A DNA stretch of 64,000 nt from Suillus spraguei (lineage: Eukaryota; Basidiomycota; Agaricomycetes; Boletales; Suillaceae), in assembly GCA_016800925.1 (NCBI GenBank), contig JABCPU010000118.1:62001-126000 (forward strand), in the 5' to 3' direction. The position numbers and the translations under genes are program-made. The notes beneath the pieces are model-generated. The model made no database searches. It was given only the letters and a program-made list of their open reading frames with translations, and was not told where the DNA came from. Below, one piece after another: positions 34,134-47,037 of this stretch. The first letter of the stretch is position 1. Every line of letters begins with the position of its first letter.

Positions 34134-35714
34134 ATGCAGTCGTTCTCAGCCCTGCTTTGCGCAGTTCTCCTCGCCATCGATCCAACCTCTGTATTGGCTT
34201 CAAGTTTCTTTAGCATTCCCCTGACGAAGCTTGTGCCTCCCGGCTCATCCCTTGCGGGACTGCCTGATGCTGATCGTACACGCGCCGCATTTCTCAAGAG
34301 CTTTGCTTCTGGCGGTCCTACGACCGTCCCTGCATCTAACCTCGCATATGTCCAGTACACAACCAGTGTTGGAGTTGGCAGCCCTCCGACGTACTACAAT
34401 TTAGTTGTTGACACTGGTAGCTCCAATACTTTTGTCGGGTAAGACCTGGTTGGTTACTCCCTCAGGCTAGATCTTATTTAATCTCAAGAACTGGGAAGAC
34501 ATATGTCCAGACCTCGACCAGTATCTTCACTGGTGAGGATGTCAACGTCACTTACGGCAGTGGTTACTTTTCTGGCTTGGAGTGTAGGTCTTCAGGCTGC
34601 TTAGGAACGTTAACATCTGAAAATTCGACTTTTAGATCTCGACCAGGTAACGCTCGCTCCAGGTTTTGTCATCACGAACCAGTCTATCGGTGACGCTCTT
34701 TCCTATGCTGACTTCGAAGGCGTCGATGGCATCGTCGGGGTTGGCCCCGTCATCCTGACTGAGGGCACGCTCTCACCAAGTACCAACGAACTGATTCCCA
34801 CTGTTATGAACAACGCTCTCTCGCAGGGTCTGATCACAGAGGAAATATTAGGTGTCTCTTTCGCACCTGCGACGAGTTACAATGACACTAGTAAGAGAGG
34901 TCGTGTGGTATAATTGAAGGTGATATAATTTTGCGCGCAGATGGAGCCCTCACTTATGGAGGCATCGATTCGTCTTTGGTGAGCTCAAAAAAGCATATCC
35001 TGAACAACGGTTTCGAATTTTATCTAGTACACCGGCGAAATCACCTACACACCAGTCACCGCAACTTACCCTGCTGGTTACTATTGGGGCGTCAATGTCA
35101 CCGATGCAACGTACGGCTCCACGACGACCGTTATTCCGACATCAACTGCCGGAATCGTCGATACTGGCACCACCTGTAGGACTTTATTACCCACCCACAT
35201 GTATACTTTCTCACACATTTCTAGTGGTCCTCCTCGCTGATAATTTCTTTGAGTCCTACTTGCGTGCCATCCCTGGTGCTAAGATTGACGAGAGCTCGGG
35301 CCTCATGACCGTCCCTGAAAGTTCCGTCTCAGAGATCCAACCATTGAACTTTACCATCGGCGGCACCGTCTTCAGTCTGGACGCTGCAGCACAACTCATT
35401 CCGATTGACCAGAACACTGCATGGGGCTTGTCACCAAACAAGCAGTACGGCGTTGTCTCGTACTTAGGGACCAACAGCGGCGAAGGGCTGGACTTCATCA
35501 TCGGGCAGAAGTTCATGGAGAAGTACTATGCTGTGAGTTTCGAATCACAAGGTGACTATGTAGCATGGGTATTAATTCAATTGCAGATTTTCGATACGGA
35601 TAGCAACCGCGTTGGATTTGCTTATACGTGAGTTTTTATTTTGTATCTAGTTTCCCTTACCGGCTGACAATTTTTTGTGAAAGTGAACATACATTTACTA
35701 CGTACACTCCTTGA
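34134..35714 (+). CDS. Secreted A1 aspartic protease (polyporopepsin-like)
   Basis: The start ATG at 34134 opens a signal peptide (MQSFSALLCAVLLAIDPTS, then VLA), followed by a propeptide. The first catalytic motif is NLVVDTGSSNTFVG, the flap region has VTYGSGYFSG, and the second catalytic motif is STAGIVDTGTT. Other pepsin features are FEGVDGIVGVGP, LTYGGIDSS, PLNFTIGGTVFSL, GLDFIIGQKFMEKYYA and IFDTDSNRVGFAYT. At least six short introns are needed, with donors at gtaagacct, gtaggtctt, gtaagagag, gtgagctca, gtaggactt and gtgagtttc. After GFAYT the text offers a perfect donor (gtgagt) and an acceptor at 35683, giving a short last exon (EHTFTTYTP) with a stop at 35712-35714; without that splice the stop is at 35629-35631. 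An extracellular endopeptidase is the likely role. Confidence 0.9.
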
Positions 35715-37574
35715 TATGAGTGCCTTGTTAAAGGGACAGTAATACCGCATTCACACATACCTCACGTTTCTCTTACTACCACTGAATTACCCCATATACC
35801 GTTAAATTCATTGCGTCACTCCCTAGGCTTCACTGCGACTTTTAGGATACACTCGTGTGGTGCTTATCAGTTCTATGACTGAGAGATATAGGAGTGTGTT
35901 CCCATACCCAGATGTCTTGAGGGAACGATTGCACGCTTGATACCAGGAATTCCTAACCGGGATGTGCGAGCAAAAGTGTAAGTGACGCTTGAGGGCAAGT
36001 GAAGAAATGGTGATGCGGGAGGATGCAGGTCGGACTGCCGCAATGTGGGCGTTCGGCAGCCTCAGAGTTGCTTTAAACATGTCATGTCAAATGTATAATT
36101 ATATGTTATATGCAGAGTTTCTCGCACACCACACAAGATTCTACTAGTAGCGTATTCCAATTTGAAAGCGGATCTTTACGGTCAATAAGATAATAGGCTA
36201 TATATATAAATATACTCTAAATGCCTATGATGTTCTTCTTAAGCTCTAGAGCAATTGGGGCAGTCACATCACAAATTTCGTTTCATACAGATTATCTAGA
36301 GTGGTACACAATAAAGGTGTTGAGTTGCACGCAAGTCTCGGACACGTTCCGCGAAGTAATACCAACCCAGGTGTTACAGCGAACCGGTAAGTATATCGTA
36401 CTGTAAAATATCTACTTATATATGTTTGCCAACGGTAAAACTATGCTGCCGACGCCCAGTAATATCGCGCCATCATTTCCGAAGTTCCCGACAAGTGTTG
36501 AGCTCGTACCTCGAGCCCTGATAATTCAACAAAAGGTGGGACGGAATTAAGAATAAAACTCATGGTTGGAGCATATAGTCGGTAGACGCACAATGCTATC
36601 GGCACGACCGGCTTCTGCTACACTTCAAACTCCTCGAAAACGCCTCGAAACTCAACTTTGAACGTCCATTTAATAAATAATTAGAATACCAGGGGACCAG
36701 CTCCTCGTGGTGTACGGTGAATTGAGGAGGAACGGCGCTCTTCTTTCATATAGTACCAACTGATAGATCTCTAAAAGTTCGTGGAATGATGAGTGCTGGT
36801 GGGAGGCGTGCATTTCATGGATGACCGTTACATCAATGAAGTGCACGGCTCCCTGATGCTGCTTCAATCGCGTATGTTTACTTATACTGTCAGGAATATT
36901 CTGTTCTAGTTCATTAACCCCAACCTTCAAGTTGAAACTAGACCAAGGAGCACGACCTTCCCAGTAACTGTGTTATAGATAGAGGCCTACTTTAGTAGTG
37001 TTACTCATCCAAATCTCTATTTCAAGTTTATGTCGGTGACGTATACGTTCTTTTGTTCATGAGTATGGAATGAAATTAATCCCATTACGATCGAGCACGG
37101 TGGGATTTGTGGAGTGATGATCAATGAGTGCACACGTGAGGGTCACACGGGTCACATTAATATTAATATTACTGTTGAAATTTAACCACTGTAGCGGGCA
37201 CTGTGGGCACTGTGAGGGCACTGGCCTCATACGGACACATTCTCATAACACATGCATGATTGTTACTCCGTTCTTCATCCGTTCTTTCTTCTTGTCTTCA
37301 TAGGTGAGGCAGTACTTGCACCCGTTCCTTGTCCGAAGTCGTGTTGATGCATTATTGATGATCAAGTATCAAGCGGAGAGAAAAGGCTTGCGCTACATCT
37401 GGCTCTGCTGTTGCCGCAAAAATTGGTGCGGGAACATTTTTGAGTTGATTTCTTCAAGTACCAGCCACAACGTATGTTGTTCACATAATTTCCCCACCTT
37501 ACACCATGAACATATGGTTTTGCGATTTGCAGGATTGACACCGGAAATCTTGGTTCTCAAACGTTTCGAATTTG
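35715..37574. other. Intergenic region
   Basis: No gene was found. A plus-strand frame at 37304-37678 runs into the next gene in another frame and is more likely 5' untranslated sequence or an unresolved 5' exon. Short inverted matches such as ttaatattaatattactg near 37155 are simple AT-rich sequence. Confidence 0.5.
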
Positions 37575-40500
37575 ATGGGTACAAAGACTACCAGCAGCCT
37601 CCCGTTCTCCATGTTACCCCGGCTTGGTTTTCCTCCGAGTCACAAAACGGGGTCTTCATCTCGTTCTCCCTATACTGAAAACCCTGAAGAAGACTGGTAT
37701 ATTCCTTACAATGGTCCATTAGAACCACCCAAGAGCGTCTCAATGGCCGAGCAAAATACCAAAATATCCTCCCTTAGCCAGGATGGCGTGAATGCATATC
37801 TGCAGGACTCTCAATTACTGGAGCGCTACCGTGACCCGTCCATGAACAATGCTGAGTCAATAGGACTAGGTCCACCCGGACAATCAATTCAGTTCCCCAG
37901 AACCCGAGTCCGCTCTGACTTCACAAGGCGTACCATGAGCTCATCGAGTGCCATCGACCCGATACGGCCGCATCCTCGACGGCGACAGGCAAGTGCACCA
38001 CGCTTGCAAATCTTCAGCACGGATGCTAGCGCTAGCGTTGGCGAATCCCCCATGCCCATGCAACGTATTGCAATGTCGTCCCCTCAGAAGAAAATGGGTC
38101 GGTTCTTCGGGTTCGGGTCTAGCAAAAAGCCAAAGAGACAATCAACCAGTACACCCGTATCCCCTATTAGCCGGGCTAACATACAGGGAACATGGCTTCT
38201 CGATTCTGTCCAACATAATACACTCCAGGAAAACGTTAATTTTGCGAAACCTTCAGGTTCTAGTTCCAACACTGGTCATCACTTTGACTCACCTTATGTC
38301 ACATTGCCACGGCAATCCCGTAGAAGCCACACCCTCCATTACCCGCCACGTATTGACGTAGATATATCTCCATCCAAGCAACGTTCCACCCGGTATGTTG
38401 GCTTACATGGAAAACCCGACCAGGACTCGTTTCCTTCATTCCCGACCACAAACTATGACTCTCCAACTACCTTCATGGCTCACCCATATGAAAATACATC
38501 CTCCTCTCTTTCTATGTCTGCCCTTCGACCCGGAACCTCTCAGCAATCTCATCAAGGACATCAACTCGATTTGGGTTCACAAAATAATGTCTCGCAAGAT
38601 AATGATAATCTCACTCGGCGTAATCGGGCACTCACGTATGCGATCGACCCTCGTGATCGTGCTGCTGCATTGGTTAAGGATGCACATCCCTTGACGTCTC
38701 CACTGAAACCCTCTGTCTCCACCCCTAATCTTTTTGCTACATCACGCGACAAGCAGCCTTCGCAGCAGAGCACAAAATCAACGCCGCCAGTAGCACGCGT
38801 CGAACGCTGGCTATCCCCCGAGACATGGTGCAACGCACTGTTCTTTCCACGTCCACGCCTTAAAGTCAAGCGTGCACACGAGCCACATGAAGGAAGCAGT
38901 GGACGTATCGTCAGTCCGCCAATTACGCCTATCGCTGAGGGTGCCACCTCTCGCCTCAGTCCCGCTCTATTTGGCGGGAGACCACAGGTGTCATTGATTA
39001 GAACTGATACACCGAGGAAACACCATACTTTGTTGAAGTCTAGGTCGGCTATTGATGTTCTGTCTAGCTCCTCTATTTCTACCAGACCTCGTACTGCGCC
39101 CATGCAGCGGCGCCCAGGTCCAATTGAGGACATAAACCTCAAGGAGTCAGAATCTGTACAGGGCACATCGATCACGCAACAGGAATTCCGTCCGCCATCC
39201 CCATCGTTAACACAGTAAGCTACAATTTTCGTAGGTAGTCGGCCAATAATCAAGTACTCCTGCAGAGTTCTTGAAGAGGGCGAGATTCTAGAAGAACAAC
39301 GACGGCAGTGGCAAAACCAGGCCTCACACTCGTTCGGGAACAGCCGAACCCGCTCCCTCTCCCGCGCTCGTGTCAGATCATTGTCACAAAGTCATGGGCA
39401 GAAGTCGGAGGGTAGCACGACCCTAGAATTCCTGGCTGCACGGACGCTCCTCGGAGGTCAGAGCATTGCTCCCACTGTTAATGTTGCGAGAACTTCGCAC
39501 TCTCGATCTCATTCCCATTCACACACTCGTTCGAATTCTCGCGGGCGCTCTAGTTCATACTCATTCACACAATCACACTCACACTCCCTTGGTAAATCCA
39601 ATTCGCAAAGGTCGCTCCCGGATCCTCAAACTCAAAGCACTCGGCATGCTCGCAATGACTCCTGGGGTAAAACTGCCCTGCTTAAAGCATGTGCGCCTTG
39701 CGGAGATCTTAACGATTTGCTGGGCACCCCTGTCGAGAACAAGAAACCAGCCTTGGAACCTATGCTGGAGGAAACCAAAGTCATACATTTGAGTGACCCA
39801 ACGAATTCTTCGCACAACGAAGCCGACGAGGGGCGTATCATTGTCATAGGGGTTTCTCCTGCGCCGACTATACCAAGCGGGGAAGGAGTCGGTATCGCAC
39901 TTTCGTCTCCCCCTCCTTCTGACGAACTTCCAAGCATGTCCAGCCATCCGTATGCCACCGGTGCAATATATACGCCATATCTTAATCCATCTGATCATGG
40001 TGTACAACATGTCCTCGAAGTGTCTGATTATGCTGGCCCACATCTATCAGCCTACGACCCCCAACTCTCTTCGAATACTGCTACAAGCGACGTTAGCATG
40101 CGTCACAGGCTCCCTCCGCGAGCAATGCAGCCGGGTGTAATCTCACATCCTTACGCTGCTGCATTGAGTGAGCCGGTAAACTCGCATGTACGGCAGCCTA
40201 GTAACTCTGTCCTTCCTACGCTTCCGGTCCCGCCAAGTGTTGTGCAAGAAGACAGCGGTTTCACATCTGGTAACCATATATCCATCAGTAGTCCTAACTT
40301 CGAGAAGTATGGCGTTGGTGAGGTTCTTGTGTTCGCTGCGCCATCGCGAGACGAACACGACTCCGACTCCGACTCCGAGGATCAATCTTTGGGAACCATC
40401 ATCCCGTGTCAGCAGGATACTCTGAGTCGAATCATAGACAAAGGGAAGGTCAGAGACCCGACACCTGAGTCCATGGTCTCCGATAATAGTCGATCCCAGA

Positions 40501-41606
40501 TGCCCGCTTCTGACTCTGTGGCCGTTTCCACCCGTCCTGCGAGTCTGATATCCGTGACAACTGTTGAAGGCAGGGATCCCACCCACTCTCCTGGTGCCCT
40601 CCGTACCACGACCAACATCACCTCTGCACATCTTGTCATTTCAGCTTTGGATAATGATGATCTGGACGAATTTCAAGATTTGTTCTACAGGCCTCCTCAG
40701 AACAGACTATCCAGCGGAAAATGTAGCGTAAAATATCAGGATGCAAGCGAAACGAGCAGGGGTATACCGTCAGATATTCATAGCTCTTACTCTGGAAGCG
40801 CGCTCACCAATCTCATGCGCAGTATGAACGAGATTGGAGAGCTGCATGTGGCGGCTTCGGATTTCTCCTATGAGCAGAGGTCAGGTGAACCAGGGGACCA
40901 GCGATCTGATGACCTATCTCAAACGTATGTCTTCATGGACATGTCAAGGACTCCTTCACCTGTGCAAGTCGATACTCGTGTTGTTACCCAGTCGCCAGCC
41001 CAGCTTTACGATCCATCCTTCGAAGCGGTTGTTCCAGAAGATATTGAATCCTCCCGAGCATCTTCTCTTCTGATCGCCTCACAAGAGAATGACACTTTTG
41101 GTACGCGACACTGTCGAACTCCACCAGTAGCTATCAGTAGCTCACAACCGTCTCTCATAGGTCACCCCATCCGGCAAGATGTTGTTGACGCTGCAGGAAA
41201 ATCCACCATTCACGAGGGCTCTCGTAGAACCTCTGCGTACGCTTCGATCCATGACGCTGCCGAAGAAGCTGACCTGGTCAGCCCCATCTCATTCGTCTAC
41301 TCGCCATCCCCTTCTGCAGATGTCATGCGGTCGAGCTACATGACTAGCGGGTCAGAGTACTCACGCATGTCCACTCTCTCTGATTTCCCTGACCCTCCCA
41401 CGCGACCAAATGTAACACCTAATCAACCCTCCATTGTTCATATTTATGTCGATGCTCCTACGCCACTCCAGCAGTCGGAGAGCTTTCAGGAGATCGACTA
41501 TCCTCAATCTGCGTCATGCATCCTCAGCTCAGAGAGCCACCACACGACCTTCGGTGGCAGTGAGGACATGGACATCATTACACGAGTTCACAGGTCTGAG
41601 CTTTGA
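37575..41606 (+). CDS. Large Ser/Pro-rich, low-complexity protein (1326 aa), unknown function
   Basis: Two long exons (37575-39214 and 39266-41606) join through a 51-bp intron (gtaagc...ctgcag) and give an exact multiple of three. The protein starts MGTKTTSSLPFSMLPRLGFP. It is rich in Ser, Pro and Thr with many SP and TP sites (for example QSTSTPVSPISR, PITPIAEG, MSRTPSPVQ). A basic segment MGRFFGFGSSKKPKRQ could be a nuclear-localisation or membrane-binding signal. After the intron comes VLEEGEILEEQRRQW (short helical segment) and a Ser/His/Arg repeat (SHSRSHSHSHTRSNSRGRSS). No enzyme domain or membrane segment is visible. The upstream ATG frame at 37304 is not joined. It could be a regulatory or scaffolding protein controlled by phosphorylation (inference). 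Confidence 0.75.
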
Positions 41607-42340
41607 ATGTCTGTCGCATCTCCTCTTGTTGGAATCACTATCTATATAAGCTGTCCGTTCTCGGATGATGCACATATAGGGTATCTTTTGTTTTTATTGT
41701 TGTTGTATTGCAGTCTAAACTCTAGTATCGTACTTTGCTTACTTTCCCATTCTTGATTAGAATATACGCTAATTTGCAAACATATTCAATGAACAAATGC
41801 ACATCAAACAAGATGGAAGAAATCACGTCCATAAACTTTATCTATTGTCGTCGGAGTTCGGAGATATAACTGGTTCAGTGGGTTTTGTCCGGGTGTACCT
41901 GACAAACGCATCCGTCTGATTTGCTCAGTGATGCCCTAAAGCCGCGCGGTTACATGCTTTGAGGCGCTCACCTTTATTATTTGTACAATCAAATGCTAGA
42001 GCCGTGAAATATAATCCAGTGTCGGTGAACACTAAGGGGAAATATAGACCGATACGTATCCCTCTTGTTCAGTGCAAGGACTTTTCTGCGTTTGCACTCG
42101 TTTACAATGCATGCACACGGAGGCTTACATGGTTAATGCTGATTAAGCCACATGCCTCCGGCGGATCTCAGCGCTCAGCGCTGTTGGCAACGAGGTGGAA
42201 TTAGATGATGATGGGGCTATGAATTGATCGTGAATGTCATGCTCTCTAGTAAATATAGCTGGCATTTGCTGAAGTTTAATATAGTACCTCCACGACAAAA
42301 ACAATAAATCTACAAGGATTGAAATAGGACGCATGACCAT
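41607..42340. other. Convergent intergenic region
   Basis: It lies between the 3' ends of the plus-strand Ser-rich gene and the minus-strand ISWI gene, so it should hold both polyadenylation regions (for example aataaatc near 42303 in the complementary context). No gene is visible. Confidence 0.6.
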
Positions 42341-45300
42341 CTACGTCTTTTTCTTCTTGTGTGACTTCTTGGGTGCTGGTGCGGGAACGGGAGAAGGTGA
42401 CCCGGACTCCTGTGGCGCTTCATCCTTCTGTACATCATCTATTCCGCGCTTCTAATAACCAACGTCAGGGTGTACATTGCGAGATGCAGCGATGAACATA
42501 CCTTGCCTCGCGACCCACCTTTCGGCTTCACTTCCTCTGCCTGTCTCGCCTCTGCCTCCTTCTCGATCATGCCTAGCAATGTATTACACCTACGCTGCAG
42601 TTCTTGTGGGGTCCGGCTCTTGAAAAACCAATCAAAACGGAATACAGGAAACTCCATGATATCCTTTTTGATGCGCTCGTAAATGTCATCCGCACTCATC
42701 CCGTAGTGGTTCAGCCGGCACAGGAGGTACCTATCCGCTTCCTCGCTGTAGACCTTGCCTTTCGTAGTCGGATAGTTAAGCTCGAGCTCTTGCATGGGAT
42801 AGCGCACCGAGGCAATCTTCTTCGCAAGTAGAAATTCGAGATTTGACCGCTTATTCCGCTTGGCTTCACCTTCGGCAATACGTGCAGCGATTCTTGGATG
42901 TTCTTCATTCGGATAAGTCAGCTGAGATTCGCTTGAATATGGCCGATCGATATGCTTACCAGACAGTTCCTTCCAGTGCTTCTTAAAGTACAGGTAGTAC
43001 CTCTTAACTGCCTCCAGTCCTTGTCCTGTATCTCCGAAGCTAACAGGTCGTAGTCATCCGTCCTACATGTGCATCAGTAACCTGACTCACAGAAAAGCAG
43101 AAAATACAATACCATCCAAAATTCTCAAGCGCACGGACAAACTGCTGGAAGTCTCGTCTGCTCCAATCGTGGAAGCCAGCCTCGGTGTACTTCTCTTTCA
43201 GTGCCTGCTCCTCTTCTGTCAGCGGCTCGGCGGTATCGATAAATTCCTGCGCAGCTGCGCGCTCGGCTTCGAGTTTCTCGGGCGTGTCGTCAGGTCCTGG
43301 TTCACGAAGAGTAGCCGTGATCCCATTTTGCCTCTGGTTGCAGAATGAATCCTAAGTGAAAAAACGGAAATACAAAGCAGACCTTGTGCACGGCGAGCTC
43401 TCGTTCCTGGAGCTGAGCCAGAGCGGGGTCAAAAAACTGGAAATCTTGTCTACAGACAGGCGTCAATTGCAATAAAGGGAGAGGAATGGAAGTTTCGCGT
43501 GCATTTGAATTTGCTTGGGTGCACGAGGAAGTTTTGGTGCCTTCTCCGTCTTCGACGGACCAACTCGAAGTGTCTCCTTGTAATAGTTGTCGACAGAGTA
43601 ATTAGCCTTCCGCTCACGCTTTGAGAGCGATAGCATGTTGAAGTTGAGGCCTTTCCGCTGAATGATGATTCAGAATACTCGAGACCATGTCAAAATTGAA
43701 ATCAATACATACACCTGGCCGGAAGTCTTCGCCTTCCCACTGTTGCACAGTAGCATCGGACTTGAAATTATTTAGGTCCTCAAGATTGAGACCCTCATAC
43801 TTGCTGTTGAGCTCTGCCGTACGTTCCTCACCGCGCTGAACAATAGCATCAATGTCGTCATTGATGAGGAACCTGATTGGCAGTGATCAAGAAATATATA
43901 AAACTCATGTAATACTAAGTAACTCACGCATCAGCTGAGTTGATAAGTTTCTCGGCGCCGTGTGTGATCATTTCGAGCAGCTCGTCCTTGCTAGCAGCTG
44001 TACCCAACCAGTGAGCAATCTGCAAAGAAAATCCCTAGTCAGAATTTACCTTTTGCTTGTTGTTGGCGACCTTGTTGGATGACCAGCTGGTCAAGCCGGA
44101 GTTTCTGCGCAGCACGCTCGAGCATGCGCTCCTCAACGCTGTCCTCGGTAATGAAGCGGAAGACGTAGACTTGCTTAGTTTGGCCAATGCGATGCGCTCG
44201 GTCCATAGCTTGCAAATCAGCCTGGGGATTCCTGCAAATGGATGAGCAAATTGGAGGTATACAAAGATGAATAACAAACCAATCGCTATCGTATAAGATG
44301 ACGATATCAGCGGTCGTGAGGTTGATACCCAGACCGCCAGCGCGCGTAGTCAAAAGAAATATGAACTTGTCGCTGCCGGGCTTGTTGTATTCGTCGATAG
44401 CTACGATTCGGTCATCATGCGCTGTGCTACCGTCGATACGACAATACTCTGTTAAACGAACCAGATGTCAACTCGGAAAGCGGCAACTTCAAATGTTACG
44501 TACTGAAACCCCTGAATAGACAATAGTCTTCAAGGATATCCAGCACTCTGCTCATCTGACTGAATATCAGCACACGAGAACCCTTCTCATTCATGGACTG
44601 GAGAAGTTTGTCAAGGATGAGCATCTTTCCGGAGTTTTGGATGAGGTGCTCATCGGTCGTATACGGAGGACCAGGTTCCTGGATTATTGGATTAAGTTTC
44701 AAGTATTTAAAAGAGATAAGACAAACGTACTGCGCCGTCGAACAAGTAAGGGTGACATGTCACTTTACGCAATTGCATGACCATATTCATGAGGCGGGTC
44801 TTGCCCTCCTTCTTTCCTGTCAAACCTTGGAGGAGGTGAAATGAGTGAACTAAGCAAAGTCGAGAGGTAGCGTACCATTGACAGCATCTATGTCCTTCTC
44901 AAGCACTGAACGGTACCACTTCCGCTGCATCTCTGTCAGGCCAACATAAATGTTAATTTCTTTCTCTGCGGGAAAGGCGGCATCAGCACAGGCACACATC
45001 TATGTCATGTGAGCGTACTAGGCAGAAGATTCTTCTCCACATCAGACTTCACACGCCGCAAGAGGAACGGACGAAGAATTTTGTGAAGAGCTTCCACGAC
45101 TTTCTTGCTCTTATCCTCCTCTCCTTGCGCACTATCATCATCTTTGTGCAGGAATGAATCCAAATCTGCATAATCTGAAAATATTTCGGGGCAAATGAAG
45201 TTCAGAAGCGCAAACAATTCCTTGAGGTTGTTCTGCAGCGGCGTTCCCGTAATAAGCAGACGTCCACGAGACATGAACGAGCGGACGATCTGAGCGAGAA

Positions 45301-46727
45301 TGGAATCGACATTTTTGATACGGTGCGCTTCGTCTATCACGATGTATTCGAAAGAGAATTTCTTGAGTGCCGACTTTTCGATGAGACATATTTCATACGA
45401 GGTAACGCAGACATCGAAATCCTGAGGGATGAGTCGATTGGCGATGATTTCTGCGCGCTCTTCCTTTGAGCCGGTGAGAACGACGACGTTCACATCCGGT
45501 GTCCACTGTCCGAACTCGCGAGCCCAGTTCTGAAGGGTGGATTTAGGGACAACAATCAAATGGGGACCACGAGTATCGCGATAGTGTTTCAAATAGGAAA
45601 GGAAAGAAATTGTCTGCAACGTTTTACCAAGACCCTGGATGGTTCAGTGAGTATTAAAGTAAAATATTTGAAATTATAATACAACATACCATCTCATCGG
45701 CGAGGATACCGTTCAACCCATTGTGGTGTAATGAGACCATCCAATTGAGTCCTTGAAGTTGGTATGTTCTCATCGTACCGTTGATGTCTAAAACTATAGT
45801 TTAGCGTGGCTAGCCGTAGGATTAGACGACACGTACAACTCGGCGATTCTTCAAAGACATAGGGTTGATCGTCTCCATCCGCAGCGAATCCCCCGTCATT
45901 TAACAGCTCCTCATCTTCTTCCTTCTCAGATTTGCGATGGCGAGCGTTCTGGTCGCTACTCAAAGGATTAGTCGGTGGTTATACAGAAGAAACGCGGATG
46001 ACGCACGCTCCCTTCTTTCTACCCCTACCCTTCGGCTTCGGCTGCGAGTCCAATAAAGCAGCATATTGTGGATCACGGGTTTTCTACGGGATGGTGAGCA
46101 GAATATGCTAGGACTGTCATGATATAACGCACCTTGATATCAACAAAGTGCTTAAAAAGATCAGTCTGTCCGAGAAGATACGAGTATCGTTTGACAGCAT
46201 CGGTAATCTAAAGTGGGATAAGAAAGTCGCCTCCTCGTAGTCGCGTGCACTCACTTTCGCTTTGTCCATTTCCTGTCGTTTGACATGGAGTTGACTCTCT
46301 TCAGCCTTGCGCTTTCGTTTCTTTTGCTGCCTCTCCACGGTTTGCTGAATTTTTGCCAGCTTTGATGGAGAGGAACTGCCGGCGACGGGTCCCTAGTTGA
46401 ACACATGAGAGGTTAGAATCGAGGATGAATGTGATGAGGCAATGTCATGAACGCGCCTCCTGTTCGTCATCACTGACGAGCTCATCTTCCTGAACACTCA
46501 TGCCTTCGTCAACGTACTCGCTTTCGCCGTCATCCGCCCCCTCGCTCTGCTGGGAATCAAACACAGTAATTCAATTTCAGTACGGTGCTATAATAGGTTG
46601 TGCTGGCTGCTAACCTGACGCGACACGATGTTGCTGGGGACGAAGTCACTTAAAACATCTTCATCCATGATGTCCTTGAGGAAGATCAGTTTGTAAAAAG
46701 ATGGTAGAAAACTCGACGCACGGCCAT
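42341..46727 (-). CDS. ISWI-type SNF2 chromatin-remodelling ATPase
   Basis: A multi-exon minus-strand gene with well over ten short introns. The acidic N-terminus ([18 protein letters not shown], preceded by a possible ATG-GCC mini-exon at 46727) is followed by [20 protein letters not shown], as in ISWI proteins. The ATPase motor shows [15 protein letters not shown] across an intron (motif I), [22 protein letters not shown] (motif II, DEAH), [14 protein letters not shown] (III), [16 protein letters not shown] (IV), [19 protein letters not shown] (V) and [15 protein letters not shown] (VI). The C-terminal part has [18 protein letters not shown] and [18 protein letters not shown] (HAND region) and a SANT-SLIDE part ([20 protein letters not shown]). 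The basic tail ends KKSHKKKKT at 42341. It would slide and space nucleosomes in the nucleus, as Isw1/Isw2 do. The frame looks intact throughout. Confidence 0.92.
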
Positions 46728-47037
46728 TTGTGTATTTGCTGTGGTGGTTTAGGTAAAGACAAACTTGGAGCAGTTACTTAAATAAGAACTTGAAGCTTGA
46801 GATACCGACACGCCCCTTGAAGACGTGGCAGAATGACTCAATTTATCAATTTATCAATTAACGTCAGACCAGTGTGTCTGGACTATGAGTGATACTTCAA
46901 TGAAGTTTGCAGTAACTACAGCACTCGAGGTACTAGTACTTAAAATTCTTGAAATTTGTGACAAAATAATTTTGATACTATGGGCCCGCACGTGACCTGA
47001 AGTCATCTTCAGAAGAGTTTATCACTCAACGTCAGAA
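46728..47037. other. Short gap between the ISWI and P450 genes
   Basis: About 310 bp that should contain the ISWI promoter and the P450 3' end. No features were recognised. Confidence 0.5.

Noticed and set aside
37304..37678. Plus-strand frame ahead of the Ser-rich gene as its own gene
   Set aside because: It overlaps the Ser-rich gene in another frame, has no recognisable content and no clear splice into it.
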